Position numbers and translations under genes: made by a program
The notes under the pieces: generated by a model
Database searches by the model: none
Told to the model about the DNA's origin: nothing
What the model saw: only the letters and a program-made list of their open reading frames with translations
Part shown: piece after piece, positions 10,481 to 19,756 of the stretch
Layout of the letters: each line of letters starts with the position of its first letter
Position numbering within the stretch: position 1 is the stretch's first letter
DNA from: Nonomuraea cavernae
GTDB taxonomy: Bacteria; Actinomycetota; Actinomycetes; Streptosporangiales; Streptosporangiaceae
NCBI RefSeq assembly: GCF_014646355.1
Contig: NZ_BMNH01000001.1
Span: 648,675-712,674, forward strand
Length of the DNA: 64,000 bases
Direction of reading: 5' to 3'

Positions 10481-12919
10481 TCAGGTGTGGTCGATTTCGC
10501 CGATCAGCTGGGCGCCCAGCTCGCGTTGCAGGAGCGCCATGCCCGAGAGCTCGTCCACGTCGGCGTCGGCGTCGTTGAGCGGGTCGACGTCGTCCGACTC
10601 GGGCCCCTTGACGCGGTTGGGGATGGCGTCCGGCCACGCCGTCGTGCCCGTCTGCCGAGGGGCGCGGGGCCCCGCCTGAGCGGCTGCCTTGGCCGCCGAC
10701 CTGGCCGCGGCCAGGCCCGCACCGGTCGCGACCACGCTCGCGTGCGTGGGGTCGGGCCCGGGCGGCGAGCCGGGCCCGGGCTCGTCCGGGGCGTCCGGCC
10801 AGGACTCGTCCGTCGTCTGCCGACCCGGGGACGCGGAGATGACGGCCGTGCCGGCCGCCGGTCCGCCGCCTGCCGGCGCGGCGTGCCCGGCCGGGCCAGG
10901 CGGCTGGCTCGCCTCCTGGGCGCCGGACTGCCCGGATGACGACCCATGCGAGCTCGTACGGGCACCGGACTGGTGTTGCGCGGCCGGAGGAGTGTGCGTC
11001 TGCGGCTGCGGCGCGGCCTGCTGACGTGTCGGGCCGGAGGGCGGGCCCGACTGCGGCCCTCGGTTGGCCTGAGGCGCGGGCGAGCCGCCCACGACCGCCT
11101 CGACCCGCCAGGTGCCGCCCAGCACGTCGCCGAGCGCGGCGGCCACCACCGCGTCCTTGCCGCCACCGGTGAAGTTCTTCATCGCGCCGACCTGGGAGAA
11201 ACCGAGCGTGACCAGGTTGCCCTCGACGCCGACCACCTGGGCGTTGGTGCTCACGTTGGCCCAGACCACGATGCTGCGCTGCTTGAGCGCGGCCAGCACC
11301 GCCGGCCACTGCTGCTGGAGCGCCCCGGCTCCGGTGCCGCTCTGCGTGGCGGCGGGCGCCGCAGCCTCAGCCGGCCTGGGGCCGCCCGCCTGTGTGACGG
11401 GCCCCGTAGCGGATCCCGAGGTGTTCGCGGCGCCGGCCCCGGCTCCCGGACGAGCCGGCTCCGGCCAGCCGTCGTCGGCGGCCTGATCACCCGGCGAAGT
11501 CGGCGCGCCGCCCGCGGCGTCGCGGGCCTGATCGACCGAGACGTCACCCGGCTGGCCGCCGACCTCCTGACCACCCGCGGCCTGGCCGCTCCCCGCGTGA
11601 CCACTCGCGGAAGCGGCCGCGGGGCCTTTGCCGGGCCCGCCCGGCACCACCGACCCGGCTGTGGCGGCCGCCTGCCGGAGCTCGGCCATCTGGGCGCCGG
11701 CGACTCCCGGCTGGGAGACGACGGCCGTGGCGGGGCCGGTGCGGGCGGCCATGGCGGCGACGGCGCCGCCGCGTTCGAGACGTTCGAGCCGGGCGAGCAG
11801 CGCCGCCTCGCCCTGCGCGGCGGCCGGAAGCAGGACGCGCGCGCACATGAGCTCAAGCAGCAGCCGGGGCGAGGTGGCGCCACGCATCTCCGTGAGACCC
11901 GTGTTGAAGATCTCGGCGGCCCGGGTCAGCTCGGCCGGCCCCATCGAGGCGGCCTGCGCCACGAGACGCTCCAGCTCGTCGGCGGGCCGGTCGAGCAGCC
12001 CGCTGGAGGCCGCCTCGGGGACGTTGGCCAGGATGACCAGGTCGCGGAACCGTTCGAGCAGGTCGGAGGCGAACCGGCGGGGATCGTGGCCCCCCTCGAT
12101 CACCCGGTTGACGGTGTGGAAGACCCGCGCGCCGTCATGCGCGGCGAACGCGTCGACGACCTCGTCGAGCAGGTCGCCGTCGGTGTAGCCGAGCAGCGAG
12201 ACGGCCTTGGCGTAGGTGATGCCGGCGTCGTCGGCCCCTGCGAGCAACTGGTCGAGGATGGACAGCGAGTCACGCGCGGACCCGGCGCCCGCGCGGACGA
12301 CCAGAGGCAGGGCCGTGGGCTCGTAGGGGACGCTCTCGGAGGAGAGGATCTCCTCCAGCAGCGCCCGGAGCGTCGCGGGCGGCATCAGCCGGAACGGGTA
12401 GTGGTGGGTGCGCGACTTGATGGTGCCGATGACCTTTTCGGGCTCGGTCGTCGCGAAGATGAACTTCAGGTGGGGCGGAGGCTCCTCGACGAGCTTGAGC
12501 AGCGCGTTGAAACCCTCTCGGGTCACCATGTGCGCCTCGTCGATGATGTAGATCTTGTAGCGCGCGGAGACGGGCGCGAAGAAGGCCCGCTCGCGCAGGT
12601 CACGCGCGTCGTCGACACCACCGTGGGAGGCCGCGTCGATCTCGATGACGTCGAGGTGGCCGGGCCCCGTGGGGGCTAGCGCGACGCACGACTCACAGGC
12701 GCCGCAGGGGTCGGGAGTGGGGCCCTTCTCGCAGTTGAGCGAGCGAGCCAGGATGCGGGCGCTGGACGTCTTGCCGCAGCCGCGCGGGCCGCTGAACAGG
12801 TAGGCGTGGTTGACCCGGCCGGTCCGCAATGCCTGCCGCAGCGGATCTGTGACGTGCTCCTGACCCTTGACCTCGGCGAACGTCCCGGGTCGGTACTTGC
12901 GGTAAAGCGCAAGACTCAT
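10481..12919 (-). CDS. dnaX: DNA polymerase III subunit gamma/tau
   Basis: 812 residues. This is the clamp-loader ATPase of the replisome. The N-terminal AAA+ module is well preserved: YRKYRPGTFAEVKGQEHV, Walker A GPRGCGKTSSARILARSLNC, the zinc module CEKGPTPDPCGACESC, Walker B YIIDEAHMVT, and SRC region EPPPHLKFIFATTEPEKV. Residues from about 370 onward are a long Ala/Gly/Pro/Gln-rich, low-complexity tail, with a short alpha/beta module near residue 540-590. I see no slippery A-run for programmed frameshifting. The SRP RNA gene lies immediately upstream, a common bacterial arrangement. Confidence 0.96.
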   Translation of the reverse strand: MSLALYRKYRPGTFAEVKGQEHVTDPLRQALRTGRVNHAYLFSGPRGCGKTSSARILARSLNCEKGPTPDPCGACESCVALAPTGPGHLDVIEIDAASHGGVDDARDLRERAFFAPVSARYKIYIIDEAHMVTREGFNALLKLVEEPPPHLKFIFATTEPEKVIGTIKSRTHHYPFRLMPPATLRALLEEILSSESVPYEPTALPLVVRAGAGSARDSLSILDQLLAGADDAGITYAKAVSLLGYTDGDLLDEVVDAFAAHDGARVFHTVNRVIEGGHDPRRFASDLLERFRDLVILANVPEAASSGLLDRPADELERLVAQAASMGPAELTRAAEIFNTGLTEMRGATSPRLLLELMCARVLLPAAAQGEAALLARLERLERGGAVAAMAARTGPATAVVSQPGVAGAQMAELRQAAATAGSVVPGGPGKGPAAASASGHAGSGQAAGGQEVGGQPGDVSVDQARDAAGGAPTSPGDQAADDGWPEPARPGAGAGAANTSGSATGPVTQAGGPRPAEAAAPAATQSGTGAGALQQQWPAVLAALKQRSIVVWANVSTNAQVVGVEGNLVTLGFSQVGAMKNFTGGGKDAVVAAALGDVLGGTWRVEAVVGGSPAPQANRGPQSGPPSGPTRQQAAPQPQTHTPPAAQHQSGARTSSHGSSSGQSGAQEASQPPGPAGHAAPAGGGPAAGTAVISASPGRQTTDESWPDAPDEPGPGSPPGPDPTHASVVATGAGLAAARSAAKAAAQAGPRAPRQTGTTAWPDAIPNRVKGPESDDVDPLNDADADVDELSGMALLQRELGAQLIGEIDHT

Positions 12920-12955
12920 GCGACCATCCCGCCTGCGAGGGGGCTTCTAACGAAG

Positions 12956-13045
12956 AGAACCCCTCGCACACCCGCCAGAGCCCGCTTATCCTTGCTGCCT
13001 TCCGGCCCTGGGGAGGTTCACAGGATGACGCCGCGCGAGGGGTCC
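12956..13045 (-). ncRNA. ffs: Small SRP RNA (4.5S type)
   Basis: On the minus strand the sequence contains GGGCCGGAAGGCAGCAAGG, the universally conserved apical SRP RNA domain with a GGAA tetraloop and the symmetric loop bound by Ffh. The ends pair: CCCCTCGC at 12960-12967 with GCGAGGGG at 13035-13042 (plus-strand sequence). A TAGACT -10 element at 13052-13057 on the minus strand places the 5' end near 13045. The gene is directly upstream of dnaX. The exact ends are approximate. Confidence 0.93.
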
Positions 13046-13051
13046 GTGGAC

Positions 13052-13057
13052 AGTCTA
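13052..13057 (-). promoter_or_regulatory. -10 element of the SRP RNA gene
   Basis: TAGACT on the minus strand, about 7 nt before the predicted RNA 5' end. Fits TAnnnT. Confidence 0.5.
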
Positions 13058-13116
13058 GCGGGATGTCGCAGTGCTCGCTCCAGTGAATCGTGGTCACCAC
13101 AACCTGAGGAGTCCGG

Positions 13117-13122
13117 TAAACT
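13117..13122 (+). promoter_or_regulatory. -10 element of tRNA-Ser(GGA)
   Basis: TAAACT ends 7 nt before the first base of the tRNA, the normal spacing for a transcript starting at or near the mature 5' end. Confidence 0.45.
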
Positions 13123-13129
13123 CGGCGAC

Positions 13130-13217
13130 GGAGGATTCGCCTAGTGGCCGAGGGCGCACGCTTGGAAAGCGTGTAAGGGGCAACCCTTCAGGAGTTCAAA
13201 TCTCCTATCCTCCGCCA
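13130..13217 (+). tRNA. tRNA-Ser (anticodon GGA)
   Basis: 88 nt including an encoded CCA (13215-13217). The acceptor stem GGAGGAT pairs with ATCCTCC (13207-13213). The anticodon loop TTGGAAA (13162-13168) gives anticodon GGA. A long variable arm (GTAAGGGGCAACCCTTC) is present, as expected for serine tRNAs, and the T arm has GTTCAAAT. It reads UCC/UCU codons. Confidence 0.96.
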
Positions 13218-13220
13218 GTT

Positions 13221-13258
13221 CAGAAGGGGTGTGCCGATTCAGCGGCACACCCCTTCTG
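13221..13258. terminator. Hairpin terminator after tRNA-Ser(GGA)
   Basis: Perfect 16-bp stem, 13221-13236 with 13243-13258, and a 6-nt loop. It starts 4 nt after the tRNA end. It may also stop transcripts from the convergent serine hydrolase gene. Confidence 0.8.
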
Positions 13259-13351
13259 GCGTGTAGGTCTCAGTTCAGAGCGCTTCACGCAAAGGGCCGA
13301 CGAACCAGGGCGTCGGGGCCGGCGGTGCATTCAAGGGCCCACCAGCGGGGC

Positions 13352-14581
13352 TCATCCGTGGGCTCGACCCGCGTAGGCGGCCAGCGCGATGCCCAGGGTT
13401 CGCTCGTTCTGGCCGGAGGCCTTGGCGTCGGTGGAGTTAACCGAGTAGACCAGGGTCCGGCTCAGGTCGCGGGTCGCACCGACGCCGGCGGCGTACCCGT
13501 AGCGCGCGCCGGTCTTGCCATAGGCGACGATCCCACCCGGAAGCACCACTTTTGACATGCCCGAGGTGTAGACGGCCGGCTGGTTGCCGCAGTCGTCGTA
13601 CATCGTCACGTCTGGCACCGTGAACATCGGCTCCAGCTGCGCGGGCGGCACGACCTTACCCGAGAACAGTGCCTTGACGAACTTCTCCAGGTCCGCAGCG
13701 GTGGAGATGAGGTCGCCCGAGGCCCAGGTCGAGGTGACGCTGCTCTTGGTCATGTCGACCACGTGCCCCGCACTGTAGGCGATGGCGTCCGTAAAGCCCG
13801 CGGGCACGGACTGGTAGCCCTTGTGGTGCGGGCCGCGGATGCGCGGCGAGGTGCCAGGCAGGTAGCTGTCCCGCATGCCGACCGGGCGCAGGATCCTGGT
13901 GGTGACCTCATGCTTGTAGGAGCGGCCCGTGACCTTCTCGATCAGCAGGCCGGCCACGAACGTGTTGATGTTGAGGTAGTGCTGCCTGGTGCCGGGCGTG
14001 AACTCGATCGGGTTCCGCACGGCCAGCGCGACGTACTCCTGCGGCGTCCACGTCTTGAACCGGGTCCGGTAGGCCCACTCGAACGAGTCCGGCAGGTCGG
14101 GCGACGGCAGCCCGCTGGTGTGGTTGAGCAACTGGCCGACGCGGACTTCGGGGTAGGAGTCGGGCAGCAGGCCGGGCAGGTAGTGCTGGACCGTACCGTC
14201 GAGTGAGACGTCGCCGTCGGCGACGAGCTGCAGGACGACCGCGGTGGTGAACATCTTGGTCACGCTGCCCGCCCGGAAGCGTGCGTGCTCCGACGCCTCG
14301 CGCCGGGTGGTGAGATCGGCCACGCCGGTCACGCCCCGCCACGAGCCCTTGGTGCCGCCCACCCGGACGATCGCGGCGGTGGCGTCGGCCGCGGGCAGGC
14401 CCGCGATGGACTGCCGCAGCGCGGCGGCGTTGACGGGCGGGATGGGCGCGTCCGAATCGGACTGGACGGCGGCCGAGGGCGGGCAGGCGCTCGGCGTGAG
14501 GGCCTGGGCGGGCGTGACCGCCTGGGCGGGCGTCGCCACGAGAAGGGTGGCCAGGGCGAGGCAGGCGGCTGTCAACTTCAT
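13352..14581 (-). CDS. Secreted serine hydrolase of the beta-lactamase / D-alanyl-D-alanine carboxypeptidase fold
   Basis: 409 residues from ATG 14581, with GGAG at good spacing. Signal peptide MKLTAACLALATLLVATPAQA is followed by a Pro/Ala linker. The catalytic SxxK is SVTK (residues 106-109) inside RFRAGSVTKMFTTAVVLQL. A YxN-like YLN (HYLNINTFVAG) and the third motif KTG in YGKTGARYGYAAG follow. This is the class C beta-lactamase/DD-peptidase fold; in actinomycetes most such secreted proteins act on peptidoglycan or small esters and are not resistance enzymes. It is transcribed divergently from a two-component system across a large palindrome. Confidence 0.85.
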   Translation of the reverse strand: MKLTAACLALATLLVATPAQAVTPAQALTPSACPPSAAVQSDSDAPIPPVNAAALRQSIAGLPAADATAAIVRVGGTKGSWRGVTGVADLTTRREASEHARFRAGSVTKMFTTAVVLQLVADGDVSLDGTVQHYLPGLLPDSYPEVRVGQLLNHTSGLPSPDLPDSFEWAYRTRFKTWTPQEYVALAVRNPIEFTPGTRQHYLNINTFVAGLLIEKVTGRSYKHEVTTRILRPVGMRDSYLPGTSPRIRGPHHKGYQSVPAGFTDAIAYSAGHVVDMTKSSVTSTWASGDLISTAADLEKFVKALFSGKVVPPAQLEPMFTVPDVTMYDDCGNQPAVYTSGMSKVVLPGGIVAYGKTGARYGYAAGVGATRDLSRTLVYSVNSTDAKASGQNERTLGIALAAYAGRAHG

Positions 14582-14651
14582 CGGATGTCTCCAGGTGGGA
14601 GGGGTTGCCGTAGCGATGTGACCATCCTGTCGATCACCGGTGCCGGCGCGG

Positions 14652-14717
14652 ATCGCCGGTGCTTCCCATTTCCGCTCCCTCCTGTGAGGGAGCGGAAATA
14701 TCACCCGTACCGGCGAT
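14652..14717. promoter_or_regulatory. Nested inverted repeat in a divergent promoter region
   Basis: An inner palindrome with 14-bp perfect arms (14668-14681 and 14686-14699, 4-nt loop) is enclosed by an outer pair with 9-bp perfect arms (14652-14660 and 14709-14717). The genes on both sides are transcribed away from it, so it does not end either one. It may be a large operator or a structured leader element. Confidence 0.6.
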
Positions 14718-14794
14718 GCCTGCCCTCCCCACCGGCCGCAGGATTCCCCCCATGCATCGCTTCGCCTTCGTCGCCGCTTATCACACGCTTGTCC

Positions 14795-15970
14795 ATGTCT
14801 GAGGAACAATGGCGCACTGTGTCCGATCTGACCCTCGTTGACGTCGCTCGCCGCAGGCTCCAGGCACTTCCCCACATGCGGGTGGACGCGGTACTGGCCG
14901 GGCTGATCACGCTGTTCCAGCTGTGGCCACTGATCTCGTCGAGGAGCTACACCGGACAACCGTGGGACTGGTGGGGGTACGCGGTCGCGATCGGCGCCTC
15001 TGTCCCCCTGGCATGGCGGCGCCGGGCGCCGCTTACCGTGCTGGCGCTCAGCGTGGGCGTGAGCCTGCTCTACGACCTCGCAGGCAACGTCGCGTCCCAG
15101 CCCATCTGGTACGGGATGCTCGTCGCCTTCTACACGGTGGCCGCCTACTCCCCTCCCGTGCCCAGGATCGCCGTGCTCCCGCTGACCTGCCTCTGCAGTG
15201 TACTGACGGTCGGGTCGTGGGATACCGCGTTGCGCGGAATGGTGCAGATCGTCGCGGCGTACGCGATCGGCAGGGCCGCGGCCACCGCCCGCGCCCACGC
15301 GGCCACCCTTGAGGAACGGGCCGCGAGACTTGAGAAGGAGCGTCAGTTGGAAGCCGAGCGAGCGGCCGAGCGCGAGCGGGCCAGGATTGCCCGCGACATG
15401 CACGACATCCTGGCCCACTCGGTCAGCCTGATGGTGGTGCAGGCAGAGGCCGGACCCGTGGTGGTGAGCAGCGACCCGGCGCGGGCCGAGGCCACGTTCG
15501 ACACGATCGCCGCCACGGGGCGCGACGCCATGGTGCAGTTGCGGCGCATGCTCGGGGTGCTGAAGGAGGACGAGGCGCTGCGCGCGCCCCAGCCCACGCT
15601 CGCCGACCTGCCCGTGCTGGCCAGTCAGGTGGGCGGCACGGGCCTCGACGTGGCCTACGTCGAATCGGGTGAACCGCGCCCGCTCACACCCGACAGCGCG
15701 GTGGCCGCCTACCGGATCACACAGGAGGCACTCACCAACATCGTCAAGCATTCCGGCGCGGACCACGCCGACATCCGGCTCACCTGGGAGGACGACAACC
15801 TGATGATCGACATCACCGACAACGGCACGGGCGGTGCCCGTTCACTGCCCTCGGGCGGGAACGGTCTGATCAGTATCCGCGAACGGGCCGCCGCCTGCGG
15901 CGGCGAGGCCACCGCCGGACTGCGGCCTGACAGTCCAGGGTTCATCGTGTCGGTACGGCTGCCGCTATGA
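14795..15970 (+). CDS. Sensor histidine kinase (HisKA_3, NarL-type partner)
   Basis: 391 residues from ATG 14795; a GTG at 14819 with GAGGA about 12 nt upstream is an alternative. The N-terminal 150 residues hold about four or five membrane segments with short loops and no obvious ligand domain. A coiled coil (LEERAARLEKERQLEAERAAERER) leads into the phospho-acceptor helix RIARDMHDILAHSVSLMVVQ, then the ATPase with ITQEALTNIVKHS, DNGTGG and NGLISIRERAAACGG. Its TGA overlaps the ATG of the response regulator by 4 nt. The signal is unknown; cell-envelope stress is typical for this DesK/LiaS-like class. Confidence 0.9.
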   Translation: MSEEQWRTVSDLTLVDVARRRLQALPHMRVDAVLAGLITLFQLWPLISSRSYTGQPWDWWGYAVAIGASVPLAWRRRAPLTVLALSVGVSLLYDLAGNVASQPIWYGMLVAFYTVAAYSPPVPRIAVLPLTCLCSVLTVGSWDTALRGMVQIVAAYAIGRAAATARAHAATLEERAARLEKERQLEAERAAERERARIARDMHDILAHSVSLMVVQAEAGPVVVSSDPARAEATFDTIAATGRDAMVQLRRMLGVLKEDEALRAPQPTLADLPVLASQVGGTGLDVAYVESGEPRPLTPDSAVAAYRITQEALTNIVKHSGADHADIRLTWEDDNLMIDITDNGTGGARSLPSGGNGLISIRERAAACGGEATAGLRPDSPGFIVSVRLPL

Positions 15971-16629
15971 CCGTGCGGGTGGTGGTGGCCGACGACCAGG
16001 AACTGGTACGCGCCGGGTTCGGCATGATCCTCGATGCCCAGCCGGACATCGAGGTGGTCGCCGAGGCGGGCAACGGTCTCGAAGCGGTCGAGGCCGTCCG
16101 AGAGCACCGTCCCGACCTGCTCCTGCTCGACATTCGCATGCCGGTCATGGACGGCATCGAGGCGGCCCGCATCGTGTGCGCGAACAGCGACTGCCGTGTT
16201 CTCGTGCTGACTACGTTCAACCTGGACGACTACGTCTACGACGCGCTGCGCGCGGGCGCGAGCGGGTTCCTGCTCAAGGACGTCCGCCGCGACGACCTCG
16301 TCCACGCCGTACGAGTGGTCGCGGCCGGCCAGTCCCTGCTCGCGCCCGCGGTGACCACGAAACTGATCGCCAAGTTCACCTCCGGGGCGCCACCCCGTTC
16401 CGCGGCACCGCCGTTGGAACGGCTGAGGGTGCTCACCACGCGCGAGCAGGAGACGCTGCGGATGATCGCGCGCGGCCTGTCCAACGCGGAGATCGCGCAG
16501 GCCATGGTCGTCAGCGAGCACACGGTGAAGACGCACGTCAGCAACGTGCTGAGCAAGCTGGGGCTGCGCGACCGGGTCCAGGCGGTGATCACCGCGTACG
16601 AGACCGGTGTGATCGTCCCAGGCGAGTAG
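15967..16629 (+). CDS. NarL/FixJ-family response regulator
   Basis: 220 residues. The receiver domain has the acidic pair in [14 protein letters not shown], the phosphoacceptor Asp in [13 protein letters not shown] and the conserved Lys in [11 protein letters not shown]. The C-terminal LuxR helix-turn-helix is [20 protein letters not shown]...[21 protein letters not shown]. It is coupled to the upstream kinase by an ATGA overlap. The nested palindrome upstream of the operon is a possible autoregulatory site, but that is inference. Confidence 0.95.
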   Translation: MTVRVVVADDQELVRAGFGMILDAQPDIEVVAEAGNGLEAVEAVREHRPDLLLLDIRMPVMDGIEAARIVCANSDCRVLVLTTFNLDDYVYDALRAGASGFLLKDVRRDDLVHAVRVVAAGQSLLAPAVTTKLIAKFTSGAPPRSAAPPLERLRVLTTREQETLRMIARGLSNAEIAQAMVVSEHTVKTHVSNVLSKLGLRDRVQAVITAYETGVIVPGE

Positions 16630-16858
16630 AGGCGCGGGCGGACCGCGTGCACGTCCAGCACCAGTTGGACAGAGGTGCCGGGCCTGCTGGAATCCGGTCG
16701 CCTCAGGCCGAGGGTTCCGCAGCCCCATGCACCCACTCCGCGCCACGACACGGAGATCGCGTACACGCCTGAACGCACTTGAACGACTACGTAGAGTAAC
16801 GTCCGTCGTGAAGTCGATCTACGACGACATCCCTCAGGACAGTGGGAGTTCAGTGTTG

Positions 16859-18277
16859 ATGTCACAACGATCCCGATCCGCGCTCACCGCCCTGGCCGGT
16901 GCGCTGTTGACGCTGCTGGCCGTGCCCGGGACGCCGGCGGCCGCCGCCGAAGGCGGTGCGCACGACAGCGCGCGGCGGGCCGTCGCGCGAGCCGCCGCCA
17001 CGCCCTGTGTCCGGCATGGGCAGGCGACCTACCCGGTCAGCTACTACTGGAAGAACGTCATCGGCGCACGGCTGGGCAGCGGGTCGGTCTCGGTCGACAC
17101 CTCCCCCTCCCTGTGGGGCGGACAGATCGCACCTGGCACCGTCTTCACCCTCACCCTGACGCACCGCACGACCCAGTGGCCGTTGCTGGTCAGCCGCTAC
17201 ACCACCACGTGGGATCTGTCGTCTCTGCTGGCCAACGCCACTGTCATCAGCGAGTCGGGGACCGGAGCCATCAGCGGCAACACCCTGTCGATCACCTCGT
17301 CGGGCACCAAGACCGACCCGTCTCCCAAGGTCATCACCTTCCGGGTCAGGCAGGGCACCATCGGCAACGGCATGACCATCCGGCCGACCGGGATCAGCAG
17401 CGTCATCGCGGCGCCCGGCCAGCTCGGCAACAACACACCCGCCCCGCCGATCCAGATCGTCAACGGACAGTCCATCTCGCCCACCGTCGCCATCGCCGAC
17501 ACCGCCACCACTCCCATGGGCGCGGCCGTCAACGTGCCCGTCCTGGGCAACGACACCGCGAGCTCGCCGGCGATCAGCAACGTAACGACGCCCGGCAACG
17601 GCACCGCGACGCTCTCCGGCGGCAACGTGACCTACACGCCCGCTCCGGGCTTCGCCGGCACCGACACCTTCGCCTACACGATCACCACCGCCTGCGGCAC
17701 CAGCACCGCCACGGTCACCGTCACCGTCATCTGCCCCTGGAAACCGGTCAACCTGATCAACGGCAGCTTCGAGACGCCGCCCGTGGCCACGGTCGACTGG
17801 AACATCCCCGACGCCTCCACCGACCCGAGCGTCGGCTGGCACACCACCGCCACCGACAACAAGCTGGAGATCTGGCGCAGCGGGGCACCGGCGGCCGACG
17901 GCCAGCAGTACGCCGAGCTCAACGCCAACGAGGTCTCCACGCTCTACCAGGACGTGCCCACCGTTCCCGGAACCCCGATGACCTGGTCGCTGTATCACCG
18001 GGGCCGCCTGGGCGCCGACGTGATGCGGGTGCTCATCGGGGCGCCGGGCTCGACCGTGGCGCAGGTCCCCACCGGGGCGTCCTCGCCGGACCTCTCCGAC
18101 GACAACACCGCCTGGGGCTACTACACCGGCGTGTACGTCGTGCCTCCGGGACAGACCACCACCCGATTCGCCTTCGAATCGGTGTCGGCCGCGGGCGGCA
18201 GCCCGACGGCCGGCAACTTCCTGGACGGCGTGACGTTCAGCACACCCCCCTGCCCGGACACCACCAGCACGGGATGA
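16859..18277 (+). CDS. Secreted protein with Ig-like/cadherin-like repeat and C-terminal DUF642-like jelly-roll region
   Basis: 472 residues from ATG 16859; GGAG lies 10 nt upstream and an in-frame GTG at 16853 is also possible. A signal peptide ([20 protein letters not shown]) leads to a domain of about 150 residues rich in Ser/Thr with repeated '[14 protein letters not shown]' style strands. Then comes a cadherin-like module ([14 protein letters not shown] ... [20 protein letters not shown]). Last is a carbohydrate-binding-like domain starting [10 protein letters not shown] and containing [19 protein letters not shown]. No catalytic motif is visible. It is probably an exported adhesive or binding protein; no LPXTG sorting signal is present. 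Confidence 0.7.
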   Translation: MSQRSRSALTALAGALLTLLAVPGTPAAAAEGGAHDSARRAVARAAATPCVRHGQATYPVSYYWKNVIGARLGSGSVSVDTSPSLWGGQIAPGTVFTLTLTHRTTQWPLLVSRYTTTWDLSSLLANATVISESGTGAISGNTLSITSSGTKTDPSPKVITFRVRQGTIGNGMTIRPTGISSVIAAPGQLGNNTPAPPIQIVNGQSISPTVAIADTATTPMGAAVNVPVLGNDTASSPAISNVTTPGNGTATLSGGNVTYTPAPGFAGTDTFAYTITTACGTSTATVTVTVICPWKPVNLINGSFETPPVATVDWNIPDASTDPSVGWHTTATDNKLEIWRSGAPAADGQQYAELNANEVSTLYQDVPTVPGTPMTWSLYHRGRLGADVMRVLIGAPGSTVAQVPTGASSPDLSDDNTAWGYYTGVYVVPPGQTTTRFAFESVSAAGGSPTAGNFLDGVTFSTPPCPDTTSTG

Positions 18278-18348
18278 CACCCGCGCAGCCCCCAACGCCC
18301 TCGCGGCTGGAAGGCGGATAGGGGGCGAGCCTTCAGGAGCTCTGCCAG

Positions 18349-18378
18349 GAAGGGGCGCACCGGCCGGTGCGCCCCTTC
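18349..18378 (+). terminator. Hairpin terminator after the secreted Ig-like protein gene
   Basis: Two perfect 15-nt arms (18349-18363 and 18364-18378) with no free spacer, so the innermost bases form the loop. It lies 71 bp after the stop codon. Confidence 0.7.
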
Positions 18379-18526
18379 TCGCCGTTCCGGTGCGATGCCG
18401 ATCAGACTTTCCATCATTTCGCCACATCAACTGACACGTGGTGAATGATCTGGAACAGGGGCTGGAATCTATGGGTCCCTTTCGGGAAGCTGTCCCCCCG
18501 GGCAGACCCGAGAAGGGACGTTGGTC

Positions 18527-19366
18527 ATGGACTTCAGAGACGACGTCAACCTCGACTCCTCACAGGTGGAGGACGTCGGTGGACGCGGGGGTGGTGGTGG
18601 GGGCGGCTTCCCGGGCGGGATGGTGGTCGGCGGCGGTGGCGTCCTCACCCTGATCGTGATGGTCGCGGTGTTCGTCATCAACAGCCTCGGCGGTGGCGGC
18701 GAAGGCCAACCGGCGCAGCAGCAGCCCTCCTCCAACCTCTCCCAGGAGTGCAAGACGGGCAAGGACGCCGACCAGTCGGAGAAGTGCCGGGTCGTGGGCG
18801 TGGTCAACAGCATCCAGGACTACTGGAAGACCGAGGTCTCCGGCTATCGCGCGGCCAAGACGATCCTGTATTCCGGCGGGGTGCGCACCGCCTGCGGCGC
18901 GGCCGACTCCTCGGTCGGGCCGTTCTACTGCCCCGGTGACCAGCGCGTCTACCTCGACCTGAGCTTCTTCGACGATCTCCAGAGCCGCTTCGGCGCCAAG
19001 GGCGGCCCGTTCGCGCAGGCGTACGTGATCGCGCACGAGTACGGCCATCACGTCCAGAACCTGCTCGGCGCGCTCGAAGGCGGCGGCTCGGTGGCCACGG
19101 AGCTGCAGGCCGACTGTTACGCGGGCGTGTGGGCGAACAAGGCCATCGACACGGGCTTCTACGACAAGCCGTTCACCGGGGCGGAGATCGCGGAGGCGCT
19201 GGACGCGGCGGCGGCGGTCGGCGACGACCGCATCCAGGAGCGGACCCAGGGCCGGGTCGATCCCGACTCGTTCACCCACGGCTCTTCGGAACAGCGCGTG
19301 AAGGCGTTCCAGCAGGGCTACAAGACGGGCCAGCCAGCCCGTTGCGGCACCGCTGACCTGCGATGA
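18527..19366 (+). CDS. Neutral zinc metallopeptidase, membrane-anchored (YpfJ-like)
   Basis: 279 residues from ATG 18527, preceded by AAGGGA. The N-terminus is a cytoplasmic Gly-rich stretch followed by one membrane segment (GGVLTLIVMVAVFVINSLGG), so the catalytic domain lies outside. Motif AYVIAHEYGHHVQNLLG contains the HExxH zinc site, and QADCYAGVWAN supplies the third ligand region, as in the YpfJ/neutral zinc metallopeptidase family. Conserved cysteines in CKTGKDADQSEKCRVVG and FYCPGDQ may form disulfides. The natural substrate is unknown. Confidence 0.9.
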   Translation: MDFRDDVNLDSSQVEDVGGRGGGGGGGFPGGMVVGGGGVLTLIVMVAVFVINSLGGGGEGQPAQQQPSSNLSQECKTGKDADQSEKCRVVGVVNSIQDYWKTEVSGYRAAKTILYSGGVRTACGAADSSVGPFYCPGDQRVYLDLSFFDDLQSRFGAKGGPFAQAYVIAHEYGHHVQNLLGALEGGGSVATELQADCYAGVWANKAIDTGFYDKPFTGAEIAEALDAAAAVGDDRIQERTQGRVDPDSFTHGSSEQRVKAFQQGYKTGQPARCGTADLR

Positions 19367-19413
19367 CGGCACAGAGCAACACGCGGATGTGGAAACTCTC
19401 CTAAAATCAATGG

Positions 19414-19710
19414 GTGATCTTCAAGCTGGTCGGCGACGGACGCCCTTATCCCGAACATGGTCTGACCCACCGCGAGTGGGCTCAGATACCACCGCGGCAG
19501 GTCCGGCTCGACTCCCTGATCACCACGAAGGCGATGCTGGACCTGCACTCGCTGCTCGCCGCCGACTCCACGTTCTACGGCGATCTCTTCCCGCACGTGG
19601 TGCAGTGGCGGGGCGAGCTCTATCTCGAGGACGGTCTGCACCGGGCACTGCGGGCCGCTCTGCACCAACGATCGATCCTGCACGCCAGGGTGCTGGAGCT
19701 GCCCGCCTAG
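19414..19710 (+). CDS. Small conserved actinobacterial protein, annotated as VapB-family antitoxin in relatives
   Basis: 98 residues from GTG 19414. The sequence pattern IFKLVGDGRPYPEHGLTHREW...RLDSLITTKAMLDLHSLL...STFYGDLFPHVVQWRGELYLEDGLHR is a strongly conserved actinobacterial family that automated pipelines call a type II VapB antitoxin. No PIN-domain toxin gene is adjacent, so the toxin-antitoxin role is doubtful. It is followed by a strong hairpin terminator and then the tRNA-Ser(CGA) gene on the other strand. Confidence 0.65.
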   Translation: MIFKLVGDGRPYPEHGLTHREWAQIPPRQVRLDSLITTKAMLDLHSLLAADSTFYGDLFPHVVQWRGELYLEDGLHRALRAALHQRSILHARVLELPA

Positions 19711-19724
19711 CAGCCGCCGAACGA

Positions 19725-19754
19725 GAAAAGGAGCCGCGAGCGCGGCTCCTTTTC
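19725..19754 (+). terminator. Hairpin terminator with A/T flanks
   Basis: GAAAAGGAGCCGCG (19725-19738) pairs with 19741-19754 through a minimal loop, and the descending arm ends in TTTTC. This is the most Rho-independent-like terminator in the window. It is 15 nt after the VapB-like stop. Confidence 0.8.
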
Positions 19755-19756
19755 GG

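Noticed and set aside
12500..12919. Programmed frameshift signal in dnaX
   Set aside because: No A-AAA-AAG-like slippery run is present, and the gene encodes one long product as in other actinomycetes.
13130..13217. tRNA-Ser(GGA) as an integration site of a nearby element
   Set aside because: No integrase gene or direct repeat of the tRNA 3' end was found within the neighbouring sequence.
19414..19710. Full VapBC toxin-antitoxin locus
   Set aside because: No PIN-domain toxin frame exists next to the VapB-like gene; the neighbours are a peptidase gene, a terminator and a tRNA.
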